Assembly (NCBI RefSeq): GCF_020685205.1
Contig: NZ_JAJERB010000002.1
Span: forward strand, 186,001-250,000
Length of the DNA: 64,000 bases
Source: Hymenobacter translucens
Lineage (GTDB): Bacteria > Bacteroidota > Bacteroidia > Cytophagales > Hymenobacteraceae
Direction: 5' to 3'
The position numbers and the translations under genes are program-made. The notes below the pieces were generated by a model. The model made no database searches. It saw nothing but the letters and a program-made list of their open reading frames with translations, and was not told the origin of the DNA. Every line of letters begins with the position of its first letter. Position 1 is the first letter of the stretch. This document shows positions 36,170 through 44,468 of the stretch, piece after piece.

Positions 36170-36649
36170 ATGTCCGCCGGAGCCGACGAGATAAACGACG
36201 AACAGCAGGAGGGGCCGGACGAAGTCCACGGCATCGAGTTTTTGGTGGAGGACGTCGACTTCGAGCTGACCGACGCTGAGTACCTGACCAGCTGGATTGA
36301 GCGGATTGCCAAGGTGCACGAGCATGAAATCGTGCAGCTTACCTACATCTTCTGCTCCGACGAGTACCTGCACCGCATCAACGTCGAGTACCTCGACCAC
36401 GACACGTACACCGACGTTATCACCTTCGACAACGCCGACGACGCGGACATCATTGAGGGCGACGTGTTCATCAGCGTGGAGCGGGTGCGCGAAAACGCCC
36501 AGCAGCTGGGCGTCGCCTTCCGCGACGAGCTGCACCGCGTCATGATTCACGGGGTGCTGCACCTGCTGGGCTACGCCGACAAAGACCTGCTCAGCCAGAC
36601 GGCCATGCGCAAAAAGGAGGACTACTGCCTTTCCCTGCGCACGTTCTAG
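36170..36649 (+). CDS. ybeY: Endoribonuclease YbeY
   Basis: 159 residues, including an acidic N-terminal extension of about 20 residues before EFLVEDVDFELTD. The metal-binding motif reads IHGVLHLLGYADK: two histidines are present, while the third His of the common HGxLHLxGYDH is Asp, as is usual in Bacteroidota. It functions in 16S rRNA 3' maturation and ribosome quality control. A terminator follows 36 bases downstream, closing the DUF4175-RsbW-YbeY unit. Confidence 0.92.
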   Translation: MSAGADEINDEQQEGPDEVHGIEFLVEDVDFELTDAEYLTSWIERIAKVHEHEIVQLTYIFCSDEYLHRINVEYLDHDTYTDVITFDNADDADIIEGDVFISVERVRENAQQLGVAFRDELHRVMIHGVLHLLGYADKDLLSQTAMRKKEDYCLSLRTF

Positions 36650-36684
36650 CCGCCGTCCGCACGTATCAGGATTGATTTCAGAGG

Positions 36685-36712
36685 AACGCCCGCACAACTG
36701 CGGGCGTTTTTT
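36685..36712 (+). terminator. Intrinsic terminator after ybeY
   Basis: AACGCCCGC pairs with GCGGGCGTT around a six-base loop, followed by TTTTT. Confidence 0.9.
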
Positions 36713-36783
36713 GTTTGTTCACGATACCACCTTCCGGGGCCGGCCGGCTTAACTGCCGGTGTTCTGATTGCTCGCTTTGCCGT

Positions 36784-37512
36784 ATGTCCGCTACTTTATC
36801 TGAAAACCTGATTATTCCCGGCCCGGCGCTGGATTACTACCTGAGCCAGGGGTATTACCGGATGCACCAGGACCTGTTTACCTGCCGCTTCCTGCCCATC
36901 GAAGGCGAGCTGTATACCGTGCACTGGCTGCGCCTAGTGCTGCCGCTGGTGCAGTACGGCCCTGAGCAGCGCCGCCTGCTGCGGCTGAATGAGCGGTTTT
37001 CCGTTACGCTGCGGCCCTTCCGGCTCACGCAGGAGCTGGAAGAGCTGTACGCCGCCTACCTGAACAGCATCACGTTCGATGCCCCGCCCACCGTGGAGTC
37101 GTTTCTGCTCAATGGCTCAGCTCACAATGTGTTTCCTACGGGCGTGGTGGAGGTGCGCGACGAGGGCCGGCTGATTGCGGCCGGCATCTTCGACAGCGGA
37201 GCCTCCAGCCTGGCCGGCATCATGAACTTCTACCACCCCGACTACCGCCGACACAGCCTGGGCAAGTACCTGATGCTGTTGAAAATCGAGCATGCCCGCC
37301 GGCACAACCTGCTGTACTACTACCCCGGCTACGTGGTGCACGACTATCCCAAGTTCGACTACAAGCTGTTTCCCTGCCTGGCCGCTACGCAGGTTTTCGA
37401 CTGCCTGAGCGGGCAGTGGCTGCCCTTCTCCTGGCCGGAAGTAGCCCGGCAGGCGGCGGAGCTGCTGGCCGACTGGCAGGAGCAGGGGCTCGATGACGCT
37501 GACGTAGGGTAA
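36784..37512 (+). CDS. Arginyl/leucyl-tRNA-protein transferase-like (ATE/Bpt C-terminal, GNAT fold) protein
   Basis: 242 residues from the ATG at 36784; the earlier in-frame ATG at 36715 overlaps the upstream terminator zone. The sequence aligns with the aminoacyl-transferase core of ATE1/Bpt: LLRLNERFSVTLRPF, then NFYHPDYRRHSLGKYLMLLK and YYYPGYVVHDYPKFDYKLF. In that family it transfers Arg or Leu from tRNA to protein N-termini for degradation. The N-terminal cysteine cluster of classic ATE enzymes is missing, so a diverged role or different donor is possible. Similar Bacteroidota proteins are often labelled generic GNAT proteins. Confidence 0.7.
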   Translation: MSATLSENLIIPGPALDYYLSQGYYRMHQDLFTCRFLPIEGELYTVHWLRLVLPLVQYGPEQRRLLRLNERFSVTLRPFRLTQELEELYAAYLNSITFDAPPTVESFLLNGSAHNVFPTGVVEVRDEGRLIAAGIFDSGASSLAGIMNFYHPDYRRHSLGKYLMLLKIEHARRHNLLYYYPGYVVHDYPKFDYKLFPCLAATQVFDCLSGQWLPFSWPEVARQAAELLADWQEQGLDDADVG

Positions 37513-37544
37513 GCCAGTTGCCCCGGAAAAAGCGGATTACTGCT

Positions 37545-37552
37545 TATCTTTG
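37545..37552 (+). promoter_or_regulatory. Possible -7 promoter element (TATCTTTG)
   Basis: A perfect TAnnTTTG match with TTG at 37518-37520, 24 bases upstream, slightly longer than the usual spacing. It could drive mnmG or a short RNA ending at the hairpin at 37596-37638. Confidence 0.35.
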
Positions 37553-37595
37553 CGCACGTTCTGAGCGAATTGCGTTTTCGCTTGGCTTACGTTCC

Positions 37596-37638
37596 AAAAC
37601 CCGCGGCTTGTTTCCCAGGAAACGGGAGCGGGTTTTTT
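37596..37638 (+). terminator. Strong hairpin plus T-run upstream of mnmG
   Basis: AAAACCCGC (37596-37604) pairs with GCGGGTTTT (37628-37636), with inner stem GTTTCC/GGAAAC (37610-37623), then TTTTTT. It may terminate the upstream transferase-like gene or end a short transcript from 37545. Confidence 0.75.
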
Positions 37639-37639
37639 A

Positions 37640-37792
37640 ACGCAGAGGTTCGCAGGGTTAAACGAGGTTTCGCGGCTAACGAAACGCTTATTCGCTGCTT
37701 TTTGTAGAACCCCTGCAGTGCTTCATTTTTACCTGGTAAAGCAGCCGGCTGAAAACGTTGCGCAACCTGTTTTAACCTCGCGTAACCTCGCG
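37640..37792. repeat. Inverted-repeat element ending four bases before mnmG
   Basis: The left arm (37641-37674) begins CGCAGAGGTTCGCAGGGTTA. The right arm (37760-37792) contains TTTTAACCTCGCGTAACCTC and is its approximate reverse complement. The right arm repeats TAACCTCGCG twice in tandem. The loop is about 85 bases. The element fills the gap before the mnmG ATG. Confidence 0.6.
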
Positions 37793-37796
37793 CTTT

Positions 37797-39665
37797 ATGT
37801 TTCAGCAAGAAGAATATGACGTCATTGTAGTAGGAGCGGGCCACGCTGGTTGTGAAGCTGCCGCCGCGGCTGCCAACCTCGGCTCCAGGGTCCTGCTCGT
37901 GACGATGAACATGAACACCATCGCGCAGATGTCCTGCAACCCGGCCATGGGCGGGGTGGCCAAGGGACAGATCCTGCGCGAAGTGGATGCCCTGGGCGGA
38001 CAAAGCGGCATCGTGACCGACAAAACCATGATTCAGTTCCGGATGCTGAACCGCTCGAAGGGCCCCGCCATGTGGAGCCCGCGCGCGCAATCAGACCGGA
38101 TGCGCTTTGCCGAGGAGTGGCGCACGGTGCTGGAGCAGACGCCTAACGTCGACTTCTGGCAGGAGGCCGTAACCGGGCTGGTGGTGGAAAATGAAACCGT
38201 GGTGGGCGTTAAAACCCAACTGGGTATCGAGTTCCGGGGCAAGTCGGTGGTGCTGACCAACGGCACCTTCCTGAACGGCCTGATTCACATCGGCGAGAAG
38301 AACTTTGGCGGGGGCCGCGCCGCCGAGAAAGGCAGCACCGGCATCACCGAGCAGCTCAAGGAGCTGGGCTTCGAGTCCGGCCGCATGAAAACCGGTACCC
38401 CGCCCCGGGTGGACGGCCGCTCCCTGGACTACTCCAAGATGGAGGAGCAGCCCGGCGACGAGGTGCCCGGCAAGTTCAGCTACCTCGACACGCCCCGGCT
38501 GGTCGAGCAGCGCCCTTGCTACATCACCTACACCAACGCCGAGGTGCACGACATCCTGCGCACCGGGTTCGAGAAGTCGCCGATGTTTCAGGGCCGGATT
38601 CAGGGCCTGGGACCGCGCTACTGCCCGAGCGTGGAAGACAAAATCAACCGCTTCGCCGACAAGGACCGCCACCAGATCTTCGTGGAGCCCGAGGGCCGCA
38701 GCACCGTGGAGTGCTACATCAACGGCTTCAGCTCTTCGCTGCCTGAGGATGTGCAGTACAACGCCCTGCGCAAGATTGCCGGTTTCGAGAAGGCCAAGAT
38801 GTTCCGACCCGGCTACGCCATCGAGTACGACTTCTTCCCGCCCACCCAGCTCCAGCTCACGCTCGAAACCAAGCAAATCAAAAACCTCTACTTCGCGGGC
38901 CAGATCAACGGCACCACGGGCTACGAGGAAGCCGCCTGCCAGGGGCTGATGGCGGGCATCAACGCCCACAACAAGGTCCACGGCAAGGCACCCTTCGTGC
39001 TTAAGCGCAGCGAGGCCTACATCGGCGTGCTCATCGACGACCTCGTCAACAAAGGCACCGACGAGCCCTACCGCATGTTCACGAGCCGGGCCGAGCACCG
39101 CATCCTGCTGCGCCAGGACAACGCCGACCTGCGCCTCACGCGCCTGGGCCACGAGCTGGGCCTGGCATCCGACGAGCGGCTGGCGCGCGTTGAGCAGAAG
39201 CTGCGCGAAACCGAGGCCGCTACCAAGCTGCTGAAGGACTTTGCCATTGAGCCGGCCGACATCAACGACCTGCTGACCACGCTGGGCTCGGCCACCATTC
39301 ACGAGCGGACCCGGGCGGTAAACCTGCTGCGCCGCCCCAACGTGGAGCTGGAAAACCTGACCGGCGCCCTGCCGGCTTTGGCTGGCGCGTTGGCTGGTTT
39401 TTCGCCCGACAGCCTGGAGCAGGCCATCATCCTGCTTAAGTATGAGAGCTACATCGTGAAGGAGCACCAGCAGGCAGCCCGGGTGGGCGAGCTGGAAAAC
39501 TTCGTGATTCAGGGCCGCCTCGACTATACGGCCATGCCGGCCCTCTCGCACGAGGCCCGCGAGAAGCTGCTCAAGGTGCAGCCCGAAACGCTCGGCCAGG
39601 CCAGCCGCATCAGTGGGGTGAGTCCTGCTGACGTGTCGGTGCTGATGGTGTATCTTGGCCGGTAA
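37797..39665 (+). CDS. mnmG: tRNA uridine-5-carboxymethylaminomethyl modification enzyme MnmG (GidA)
   Basis: 622 residues, standard family length. It starts with the FAD dinucleotide-binding fold DVIVVGAGHAGCEAAAAAA. GidA signatures include CNPAMGGVAKGQILREVDAL and GRMKTGTPPRVDGRSLDYSK, and GTTGYEEAACQGLMAGINAH near the second FAD region. The C-terminal helical domain binds MnmE. With MnmE it modifies the wobble uridine of several tRNAs. In many bacteria mnmG lies beside oriC; here a DnaA-box field lies about 3 kb after its end. Confidence 0.97.
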   Translation: MFQQEEYDVIVVGAGHAGCEAAAAAANLGSRVLLVTMNMNTIAQMSCNPAMGGVAKGQILREVDALGGQSGIVTDKTMIQFRMLNRSKGPAMWSPRAQSDRMRFAEEWRTVLEQTPNVDFWQEAVTGLVVENETVVGVKTQLGIEFRGKSVVLTNGTFLNGLIHIGEKNFGGGRAAEKGSTGITEQLKELGFESGRMKTGTPPRVDGRSLDYSKMEEQPGDEVPGKFSYLDTPRLVEQRPCYITYTNAEVHDILRTGFEKSPMFQGRIQGLGPRYCPSVEDKINRFADKDRHQIFVEPEGRSTVECYINGFSSSLPEDVQYNALRKIAGFEKAKMFRPGYAIEYDFFPPTQLQLTLETKQIKNLYFAGQINGTTGYEEAACQGLMAGINAHNKVHGKAPFVLKRSEAYIGVLIDDLVNKGTDEPYRMFTSRAEHRILLRQDNADLRLTRLGHELGLASDERLARVEQKLRETEAATKLLKDFAIEPADINDLLTTLGSATIHERTRAVNLLRRPNVELENLTGALPALAGALAGFSPDSLEQAIILLKYESYIVKEHQQAARVGELENFVIQGRLDYTAMPALSHEAREKLLKVQPETLGQASRISGVSPADVSVLMVYLGR

Positions 39666-39755
39666 TTCAATTAGGAATTAGGAATTAAGAATTGATGGAC
39701 GATAGCAAAAGCGGCGTTTCACCAGTGGCAATTCTTAATTCTTAATTCTTAATTC
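39666..39755. repeat. Heptad-built inverted-repeat element after mnmG
   Basis: The left arm (39666-39694) consists of ATTAGGA, ATTAGGA, ATTAAGA, ATT units. The right arm (39729-39755) consists of TTCTTAA repeats in the complementary register (CAATTCTTAATTCTTAATTC). It starts one base after the mnmG stop and ends 11 bases before the next gene's GTG start. Confidence 0.72.
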
Positions 39756-39766
39756 AAAAAAGAAGA

Positions 39767-40660
39767 GTGTCCTACGAACGTTTAGATGCCTGCCCGGTAT
39801 GCGGGAAAAGCGAGTTTCGCAACAAGCTGGTAGTAGAGGATAAGTCGGTGAGCAAGGAAAGCTTTGCCATTGCCCAGTGCGTGGCCTGCTCGTTTCAGTT
39901 CACCAATCCCCGCCCCGGCGTAGCCGACATCGGCCGCTACTACGAGTCGGAGGAGTATGTGTCGCACAACAGCGGGGCGGGCGGCGTTATCAACCAGGCC
40001 TACCGGGTAGCGCGGTTTTTCACGATGCGGCGCAAGGTGGCCCTGCTTAACAAGCTGGCCCCGCGCAAAGGCCGGGTGCTCGACTACGGCTGCGGGACGG
40101 GGCACTTTCTGGCGGCCAGCAAAAGCAACGGCTGGCACGTGGCCGGCGTGGAGCCCAGCGCCCGGGCCAGCACCGAAGCTACCCGCCGTGTGGGGCAGCC
40201 CATCGGCAACGACAGCTTGGCGAAATTCGAGAAAGGCACCTTTGACGCCGTTACCCTGTGGCACGTGCTCGAACACGTGCACACGCTCAATGAAACCCTG
40301 CGGGAGCTGATTGCCCTGCTCAAGCCCGACGGCGTGCTCATCATTGCGGTGCCCAACGTGGAAAGCCTCGACGCCCAGCACTACCGCCAGGACTGGGCCG
40401 CCTACGACGTGCCCCGCCACCTCTACCACTTCAGCCCCAAAACCATGACGCTGCTGCTTAAAAAGCATAAGCTTGCGGTGCGGGCGCAGCTGCCCATGCC
40501 GCTGGATGCCTACTACGTGAGCATGCTTAGCGAGAAGCACCGGGCCGAAAGGGGAGGGGGACTGCTAACGGTGCTCAAGGCCGGCTACCACTCCAACCGC
40601 TACGCGGCCCAGCACGAAAACCAATATTCGAGCCTGATCTACGTTGCCACCAAACGCTGA
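39767..40660 (+). CDS. SAM-dependent methyltransferase with N-terminal zinc ribbon
   Basis: 297 residues starting at GTG 39767. Residues 6-50 form a four-Cys zinc ribbon (CPVCGK ... CVACSF). The class I methyltransferase fold follows: motif I VLDYGCGTGHFLAASKSNGW, and the later FDAVTLWHVLEHVHTLNETL and LIIAVPNVES. This is the Methyltransf_23 layout, common for UbiG-like or cell-surface glycan methyltransferases. The substrate is unknown. It is six bases upstream of the next gene, so an operon is likely. Confidence 0.87.
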   Translation: MSYERLDACPVCGKSEFRNKLVVEDKSVSKESFAIAQCVACSFQFTNPRPGVADIGRYYESEEYVSHNSGAGGVINQAYRVARFFTMRRKVALLNKLAPRKGRVLDYGCGTGHFLAASKSNGWHVAGVEPSARASTEATRRVGQPIGNDSLAKFEKGTFDAVTLWHVLEHVHTLNETLRELIALLKPDGVLIIAVPNVESLDAQHYRQDWAAYDVPRHLYHFSPKTMTLLLKKHKLAVRAQLPMPLDAYYVSMLSEKHRAERGGGLLTVLKAGYHSNRYAAQHENQYSSLIYVATKR

Positions 40661-40665
40661 CCGTC

Positions 40666-40980
40666 GTGCGCTGCCTGCTCCTGCTGCCCTGTGCTTTGCT
40701 GCTGGCCCGCCCGCTTGCGGGAAGGCAGATCAGTGGCCCGGAATCGGGGTTGGGAGTTGAAACGCGGCAGCTGAGGCCCGTTGCGCTGCGGGGCGTTTTG
40801 CCCGATACGACCAAGCCCCGCCCCGTGGTTCGGCCTGACTCTGTTCAAGCTCAGCCGGCCGCCGGCCTGACGCCCGACGAAGACGAGAAGCCGACCCGCA
40901 AGTCGGCTATTCGCATCGTGGGGGCCATTGCGCTGCTTACCCTTACTACCCTGCTGCTCTATAATGTTCGTTCGCGCTAA
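40666..40980 (+). CDS. Small hypothetical membrane protein
   Basis: 104 residues with a GTG start five bases after the methyltransferase stop. It has an N-terminal hydrophobic segment (LLLLPCALLLARPLAG), a Pro/Arg-rich middle and a C-terminal transmembrane segment (IVGAIALLTLTTLLLY). Its 3' end overlaps the next gene's start by 17 bases, so it is placed for translational coupling. I do not recognise a family. Tight packing is the main reason to call it real. Confidence 0.6.
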   Translation: MRCLLLLPCALLLARPLAGRQISGPESGLGVETRQLRPVALRGVLPDTTKPRPVVRPDSVQAQPAAGLTPDEDEKPTRKSAIRIVGAIALLTLTTLLLYNVRSR

Positions 40981-42583
40981 CCTGTTGTTTCTTTTGTCCG
41001 TGGGCGGCCTGGCAGCGGGCTGTGCGGCCATCAGCTCTCCGCTCGGCGGCCCGGAAGATAAAACGGCGCCCCGGCTGGTGTCTACCTCGCCCGACAGCGC
41101 CGCCGTGAACGTGCGGCAGCAAAGCATCCGGCTGGTGTTCTCGGAACCGGTGCAGCTCAAAGACCTGAGCAAAAACCTGATTGTGGCCCCTCAGATTCCG
41201 GAGGAGAATAAGTACAAGGTGCGGGAGGAGCGCAACGCCATAACGCTGATTTACGACAAGCCCCTCGACCCGAACACCACCTACTCGTTCAACTTCCGGG
41301 ATGCCATTGCCGATATCACCGAAAGCAACCTGGCCAAAAACGTGCAGCTCACCTTTAGCACCGGCCCCGTGCTCGACTCCGCTGCGGTACGCGGTACGGT
41401 GGTGGACCTGTTTTCCGGGCAGCCCGCTGACCAGGCTTCGGTGATGCTGTACCCCGAAGCCGACACGCTCAACGTACGGCGGGGGCGGCCCTACTACCTG
41501 GCCCGGACCGATAAGGAAGGGGGGTTCCAGCTTCAGAACCTGCGCAACGGCCGCTACCGCATTTACGCGCTGGCCGATAAGAACAGCAGTGGCCGCTATG
41601 ACGAGGGCGAAAAAATAGCCTACCTGCCCCAGCTGCTGGCCGTCGGTCCCCGGCAGGACAGCCTGCGCCTCGTATTGGTACGGCCTGATGCCCGCCGCCC
41701 GCTGATCAGCAGTCAGCAGCCCGGTCCCACCCAGTTTCGGGTCGCGTTTCAGGAAGGCCTGCAACAGGCCACCGTGTCCGCGTTGGGTGCTCCGACCGGC
41801 GGAAGCAACCTCGCCAATGCCCTGCAGCTCACGGATAAAGGCCGGACTGTGGCTTTGTTCCGGACGCCGGCACTGGGTGAAGGTCGGTTCCTGCTGGCTA
41901 CTACCGACAGCGCCGGCAACGTGAGTAGGGATACGGTAAACGTCCGGTTTCAGGGTACGGCCCCGAAGCGGCGCGCAGTTTACACCGTGGAAGGCAGCCC
42001 CCGACAGGTGTACCGCCAGGCCCCGGTGCGCTTCCAGTTTCCGGTGCCCATCCTGCTGGCGGCCAATAAGCCTTTCGGTACGCTCGTCGAAGACTCCGTT
42101 ACCCGCCGGGCCCTTACCGTTCCGAAAGATGCCCAGCTGAGCTCCGACCGCACGGTGCTAGTGGTTAACCTGAATACCAAAGCCAAAAAGAGCTTCGCCA
42201 TCCAGCTCGATAGTACGGCCCTGACCAGCGTCACCGGAGAGCGGCTGAGTTTGCCACCGTTCCGGGCCCGGGTCAGCGAGGAGTCGGCTACCGGCTCGTT
42301 GGCGGGCACCATCCAGACGCGCTATCCGAAGTTCCAGCTCCAGCTACTCGACGCCACCTACCAGGTGGTGGCCAGCCTCGACAGCCCCAAAGGCACCTTC
42401 CGGTTCGACAACCTTAGCCCGGCGTCCTACCGGTTCCGGGTTTTGATTGACACGGATGCCAACGGCTCCTGGCGCGGCCCTGACCCCCAGCTGCTGGTTC
42501 CGACTGAGCCCGTAGTCGTGTTCCCGGAGTCCCGGCAGGTGCGGGCCAACTGGGAAATTGAAGACATTAAGCTCAGCTTCTAG
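40964..42583 (+). CDS. Ig-like (Big_5) domain lipoprotein
   Basis: 539 residues from the ATG at 40964, giving a lipoprotein signal with LAAGC lipobox (Cys about 20). The Big_5 bacterial Ig-like domain follows (about 30-125): DKTAPRLVSTSPDSAAVNVR, IRLVFSEPVQLKDL, PLDPNTTYSFNF. Later beta-sandwich units include a carboxypeptidase-like FQLQNLRNGRYRIYALAD and a C-terminal FRFDNLSPASYRFRVLID. Proteins of this type are common surface or periplasmic lipoproteins in Bacteroidota with no fixed function. It ends the methyltransferase operon, just upstream of the DnaA-box region. Confidence 0.85.
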   Translation: MFVRANLLFLLSVGGLAAGCAAISSPLGGPEDKTAPRLVSTSPDSAAVNVRQQSIRLVFSEPVQLKDLSKNLIVAPQIPEENKYKVREERNAITLIYDKPLDPNTTYSFNFRDAIADITESNLAKNVQLTFSTGPVLDSAAVRGTVVDLFSGQPADQASVMLYPEADTLNVRRGRPYYLARTDKEGGFQLQNLRNGRYRIYALADKNSSGRYDEGEKIAYLPQLLAVGPRQDSLRLVLVRPDARRPLISSQQPGPTQFRVAFQEGLQQATVSALGAPTGGSNLANALQLTDKGRTVALFRTPALGEGRFLLATTDSAGNVSRDTVNVRFQGTAPKRRAVYTVEGSPRQVYRQAPVRFQFPVPILLAANKPFGTLVEDSVTRRALTVPKDAQLSSDRTVLVVNLNTKAKKSFAIQLDSTALTSVTGERLSLPPFRARVSEESATGSLAGTIQTRYPKFQLQLLDATYQVVASLDSPKGTFRFDNLSPASYRFRVLIDTDANGSWRGPDPQLLVPTEPVVVFPESRQVRANWEIEDIKLSF

Positions 42584-42601
42584 CCTTGTTTTCTGATTCG
42601 G

Positions 42602-42639
42602 CCCGGTCGGGGTGCCTGCTTGCGGGCAACCTGACCGGG
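42602..42639 (+). terminator. Possible terminator after the Big_5 lipoprotein gene
   Basis: CCCGGTCGGG pairs with CCTGACCGGG, with a smaller TTGCGGGCAA in the loop, followed by a weak T-rich run (TCCCTTGTTTT). Confidence 0.45.
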
Positions 42640-42676
42640 TCCCTTGTTTTAACCCGGCTGCGGGGGCGCTGCTAGG

Positions 42677-43324
42677 CTATCCACATTACGTATGGCTTCT
42701 GGAAGCCCGGAAAGGGCTTTTGCCAGCGCTATCCACGAAGTTTTCCACGCCCTGCCGGCAGCCGACGGAATCTGTGGATAACGCTGGCGTAACGTGGGGA
42801 TAACCCGTGGAAAAAAAGCGGATAAGTTTTCTTGCCCGGCAACCGGCCAGCACAGCCCCTTTTCTTGTCCACCCCGGTGTGGATAGCCGTGGACAACTCT
42901 CCCCGGTTTTGCCCCTAATCCACACCGGCCTCAGGCTGTGAATTGTGGATTCGTGGATAAGCCTGTGGATTGTGAATTACGTGAATAACGCTTTGAAATA
43001 CAGTGTTTTATTTTCAACACACCCTGTGGATAGCCGGTGCATAAGCCCCCACTTGTACACAAGTTTTCAGCCCTGTTAATAACTCTTTTCGATTGTCCAC
43101 TTGTACACAGCCCTAACGACGGGGGATTAAAAGAGAATTTTAAATTAAATCTTTTCAAAAGTTATTAACCCTGTGGAAAAACGGCCGGCCGAAAAAAAAA
43201 GAGGTGGCCCGGGAGAAATGAAAAAAGGCCGGCCGGCTCAAATCAGGCGCGGGCTTCCGGCACGCGAAACGAAAGGCCTTCCGGGCATTCTTATCCACAT
43301 ATCCACAGCAGGCGGAGTGGATAA
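42677..43324. other. oriC: Candidate chromosomal replication origin (oriC): DnaA-box cluster with AT-rich segment
   Basis: About 650 bases without a gene. Perfect TTATCCACA nonamers occur at 43291-43299 (+) and 42773-42781 (-). One-mismatch copies occur at 42677-42685, 42878-42886, 42952-42960, 43025-43033, 43299-43307 and 43316-43324, with further looser ones (for example 42943 and 42964). An AT-rich stretch at 43122-43170 (GATTAAAAGAGAATTTTAAA and on) resembles a DNA-unwinding element. CCACTTGTACACA occurs twice (43049-43061, 43097-43109). GGCCGGCC palindromes occur near 43183 and 43227. mnmG lies nearby. Strand bias of genes does not flip here, so the claim needs skew data. Confidence 0.7.
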
Positions 43325-43386
43325 GCCCGACAGTTAGCCAAAACCGGGCTTTCCAGCGTATAGGCAGCTAACTCAGCGCTGTGCCC

Positions 43387-43878
43387 ATGCCCTTCGACTA
43401 TCAGCTTGATTTCCGGCAGACCGACTTTCGCGCCCATCCCGAGTTGTACCGGGTGGGCAAGGGGGAGCAGGGGGTGCTGCTGGTGGAGCCTTACAAGTCC
43501 GAGATTCTGCCGCACTGGCGGTTTCGCACCGTAGAGGTAGCCCGGGAGTCAGCCGACACCATCTATGGCCTGTTCGAGGCCTACCTCCGGGCTCACGACT
43601 TTGTGGGCGCCGACATGGCCCGCAAGTTTCTGCAGATGGGCTACACCCGGTCGCGGCGCTATGCCAACCACAAGGGCGGCAAGAAATATGACGGTCCGGT
43701 GCCGGTTGAGCTCCGGGGCCAGAGCGGCGCCCACGGCCGGGCCGAGCTGCCGCGCAGCCCCGAGGACCCCGAAAAGGCCGCGGCTGCTGCCATCTTCAAG
43801 CAAAAGTGGGACCAGGCCCGGCAGCACCCCGACTACGTGCAGCAGCGGGCCGCGTTTGAAGCCGAATACGGAAAATGA
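43387..43878 (+). CDS. DUF4385-family protein
   Basis: 163 residues from the ATG at 43387 (MPFDYQLDFRQTDFRAHPEL); a GTG six bases earlier is an alternative start. Conserved stretches are YRVGKGEQGVLLVEPYKSEI, LPHWRF, FVGADMARKFLQMGYTRSRR and YANHKGGKKYDG. It is cytosolic, Arg/Lys-rich and of unknown function; I recognise it as DUF4385. It lies immediately right of the DnaA-box region. Confidence 0.88.
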   Translation: MPFDYQLDFRQTDFRAHPELYRVGKGEQGVLLVEPYKSEILPHWRFRTVEVARESADTIYGLFEAYLRAHDFVGADMARKFLQMGYTRSRRYANHKGGKKYDGPVPVELRGQSGAHGRAELPRSPEDPEKAAAAAIFKQKWDQARQHPDYVQQRAAFEAEYGK

Positions 43879-43981
43879 CCGTTAATACCCTGCAAGGAGC
43901 TTTGACCTGATATTTTTCGCGGGGCTGCTCCCTGAATCCCTACCTTTAACCACTCAATTCGCTCACGAAAAACATAAGCCC

Positions 43982-44461
43982 ATGGCCACTACACAACCTA
44001 GCAGCACGGAAGAAAATGAAATCATTCTCGGCGTCGGAATGGGGCCGCTGAAGTTTGGCGCTTCCATGGACGAAGTGCGGGCCCTGATGGGAGAACCCGA
44101 AGAAATTGAGGAGTCGGAGGAGGATGACGAGTTCGAGCACCAGGCCTGGAACTACCTCGAGGAAGGCTACTCCCTGTACTTCGACCGCGAAGACGACTAC
44201 CGCCTCAGCTGCATCGAAACCGACCACCCCGGCATGCGTTTGTTTGGCGAGGCTATTCACGGCCGCAGCGTCGAGGAAATTCAGGCCCTGATGAAGCAGC
44301 ACGGACTGGAAACCAGCGACATGGAAAAGATGGATACCGGTGAGGTTCGGCTGTCCTACGAAAAGGAAATGATTGACATTTACTTTGATGAAGATCAACT
44401 GCAGTTCATCAACTTTGGGGTGTTCATTTCCGAAGACCTTGAGGTACAATGGCCTGCATAA
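43982..44461 (+). CDS. Acidic hypothetical protein
   Basis: 159 residues, strongly acidic. It opens with a motif seen in small Bacteroidota proteins of unknown function: IILGVGMGPLKFGASMDEVR, then LMGEP, followed by a Glu/Asp run (EEIEESEEDDEFE). The remainder alternates beta and helix (YSLYFDREDDYRLSCIETDH, IDIYFDEDQLQFINFGVFI). No signal peptide or membrane helix. It is not recognised at family level; some immunity-protein folds look like this, but no toxin is adjacent. A pair of DnaA boxes starts seven bases after its stop. Confidence 0.7.
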   Translation: MATTQPSSTEENEIILGVGMGPLKFGASMDEVRALMGEPEEIEESEEDDEFEHQAWNYLEEGYSLYFDREDDYRLSCIETDHPGMRLFGEAIHGRSVEEIQALMKQHGLETSDMEKMDTGEVRLSYEKEMIDIYFDEDQLQFINFGVFISEDLEVQWPA

Positions 44462-44468
44462 CCCTTAC

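Noticed and set aside
42686..43158. Short frames within the DnaA-box region
   Set aside because: They encode low-complexity peptides created by repeated GTGGATAA-type motifs; no homology or coupling to neighbours.
43982..44461. Immunity protein of a toxin-antitoxin or contact-dependent system
   Set aside because: The opening motif is suggestive but no toxin, secretion tag or polymorphic-toxin gene is adjacent.
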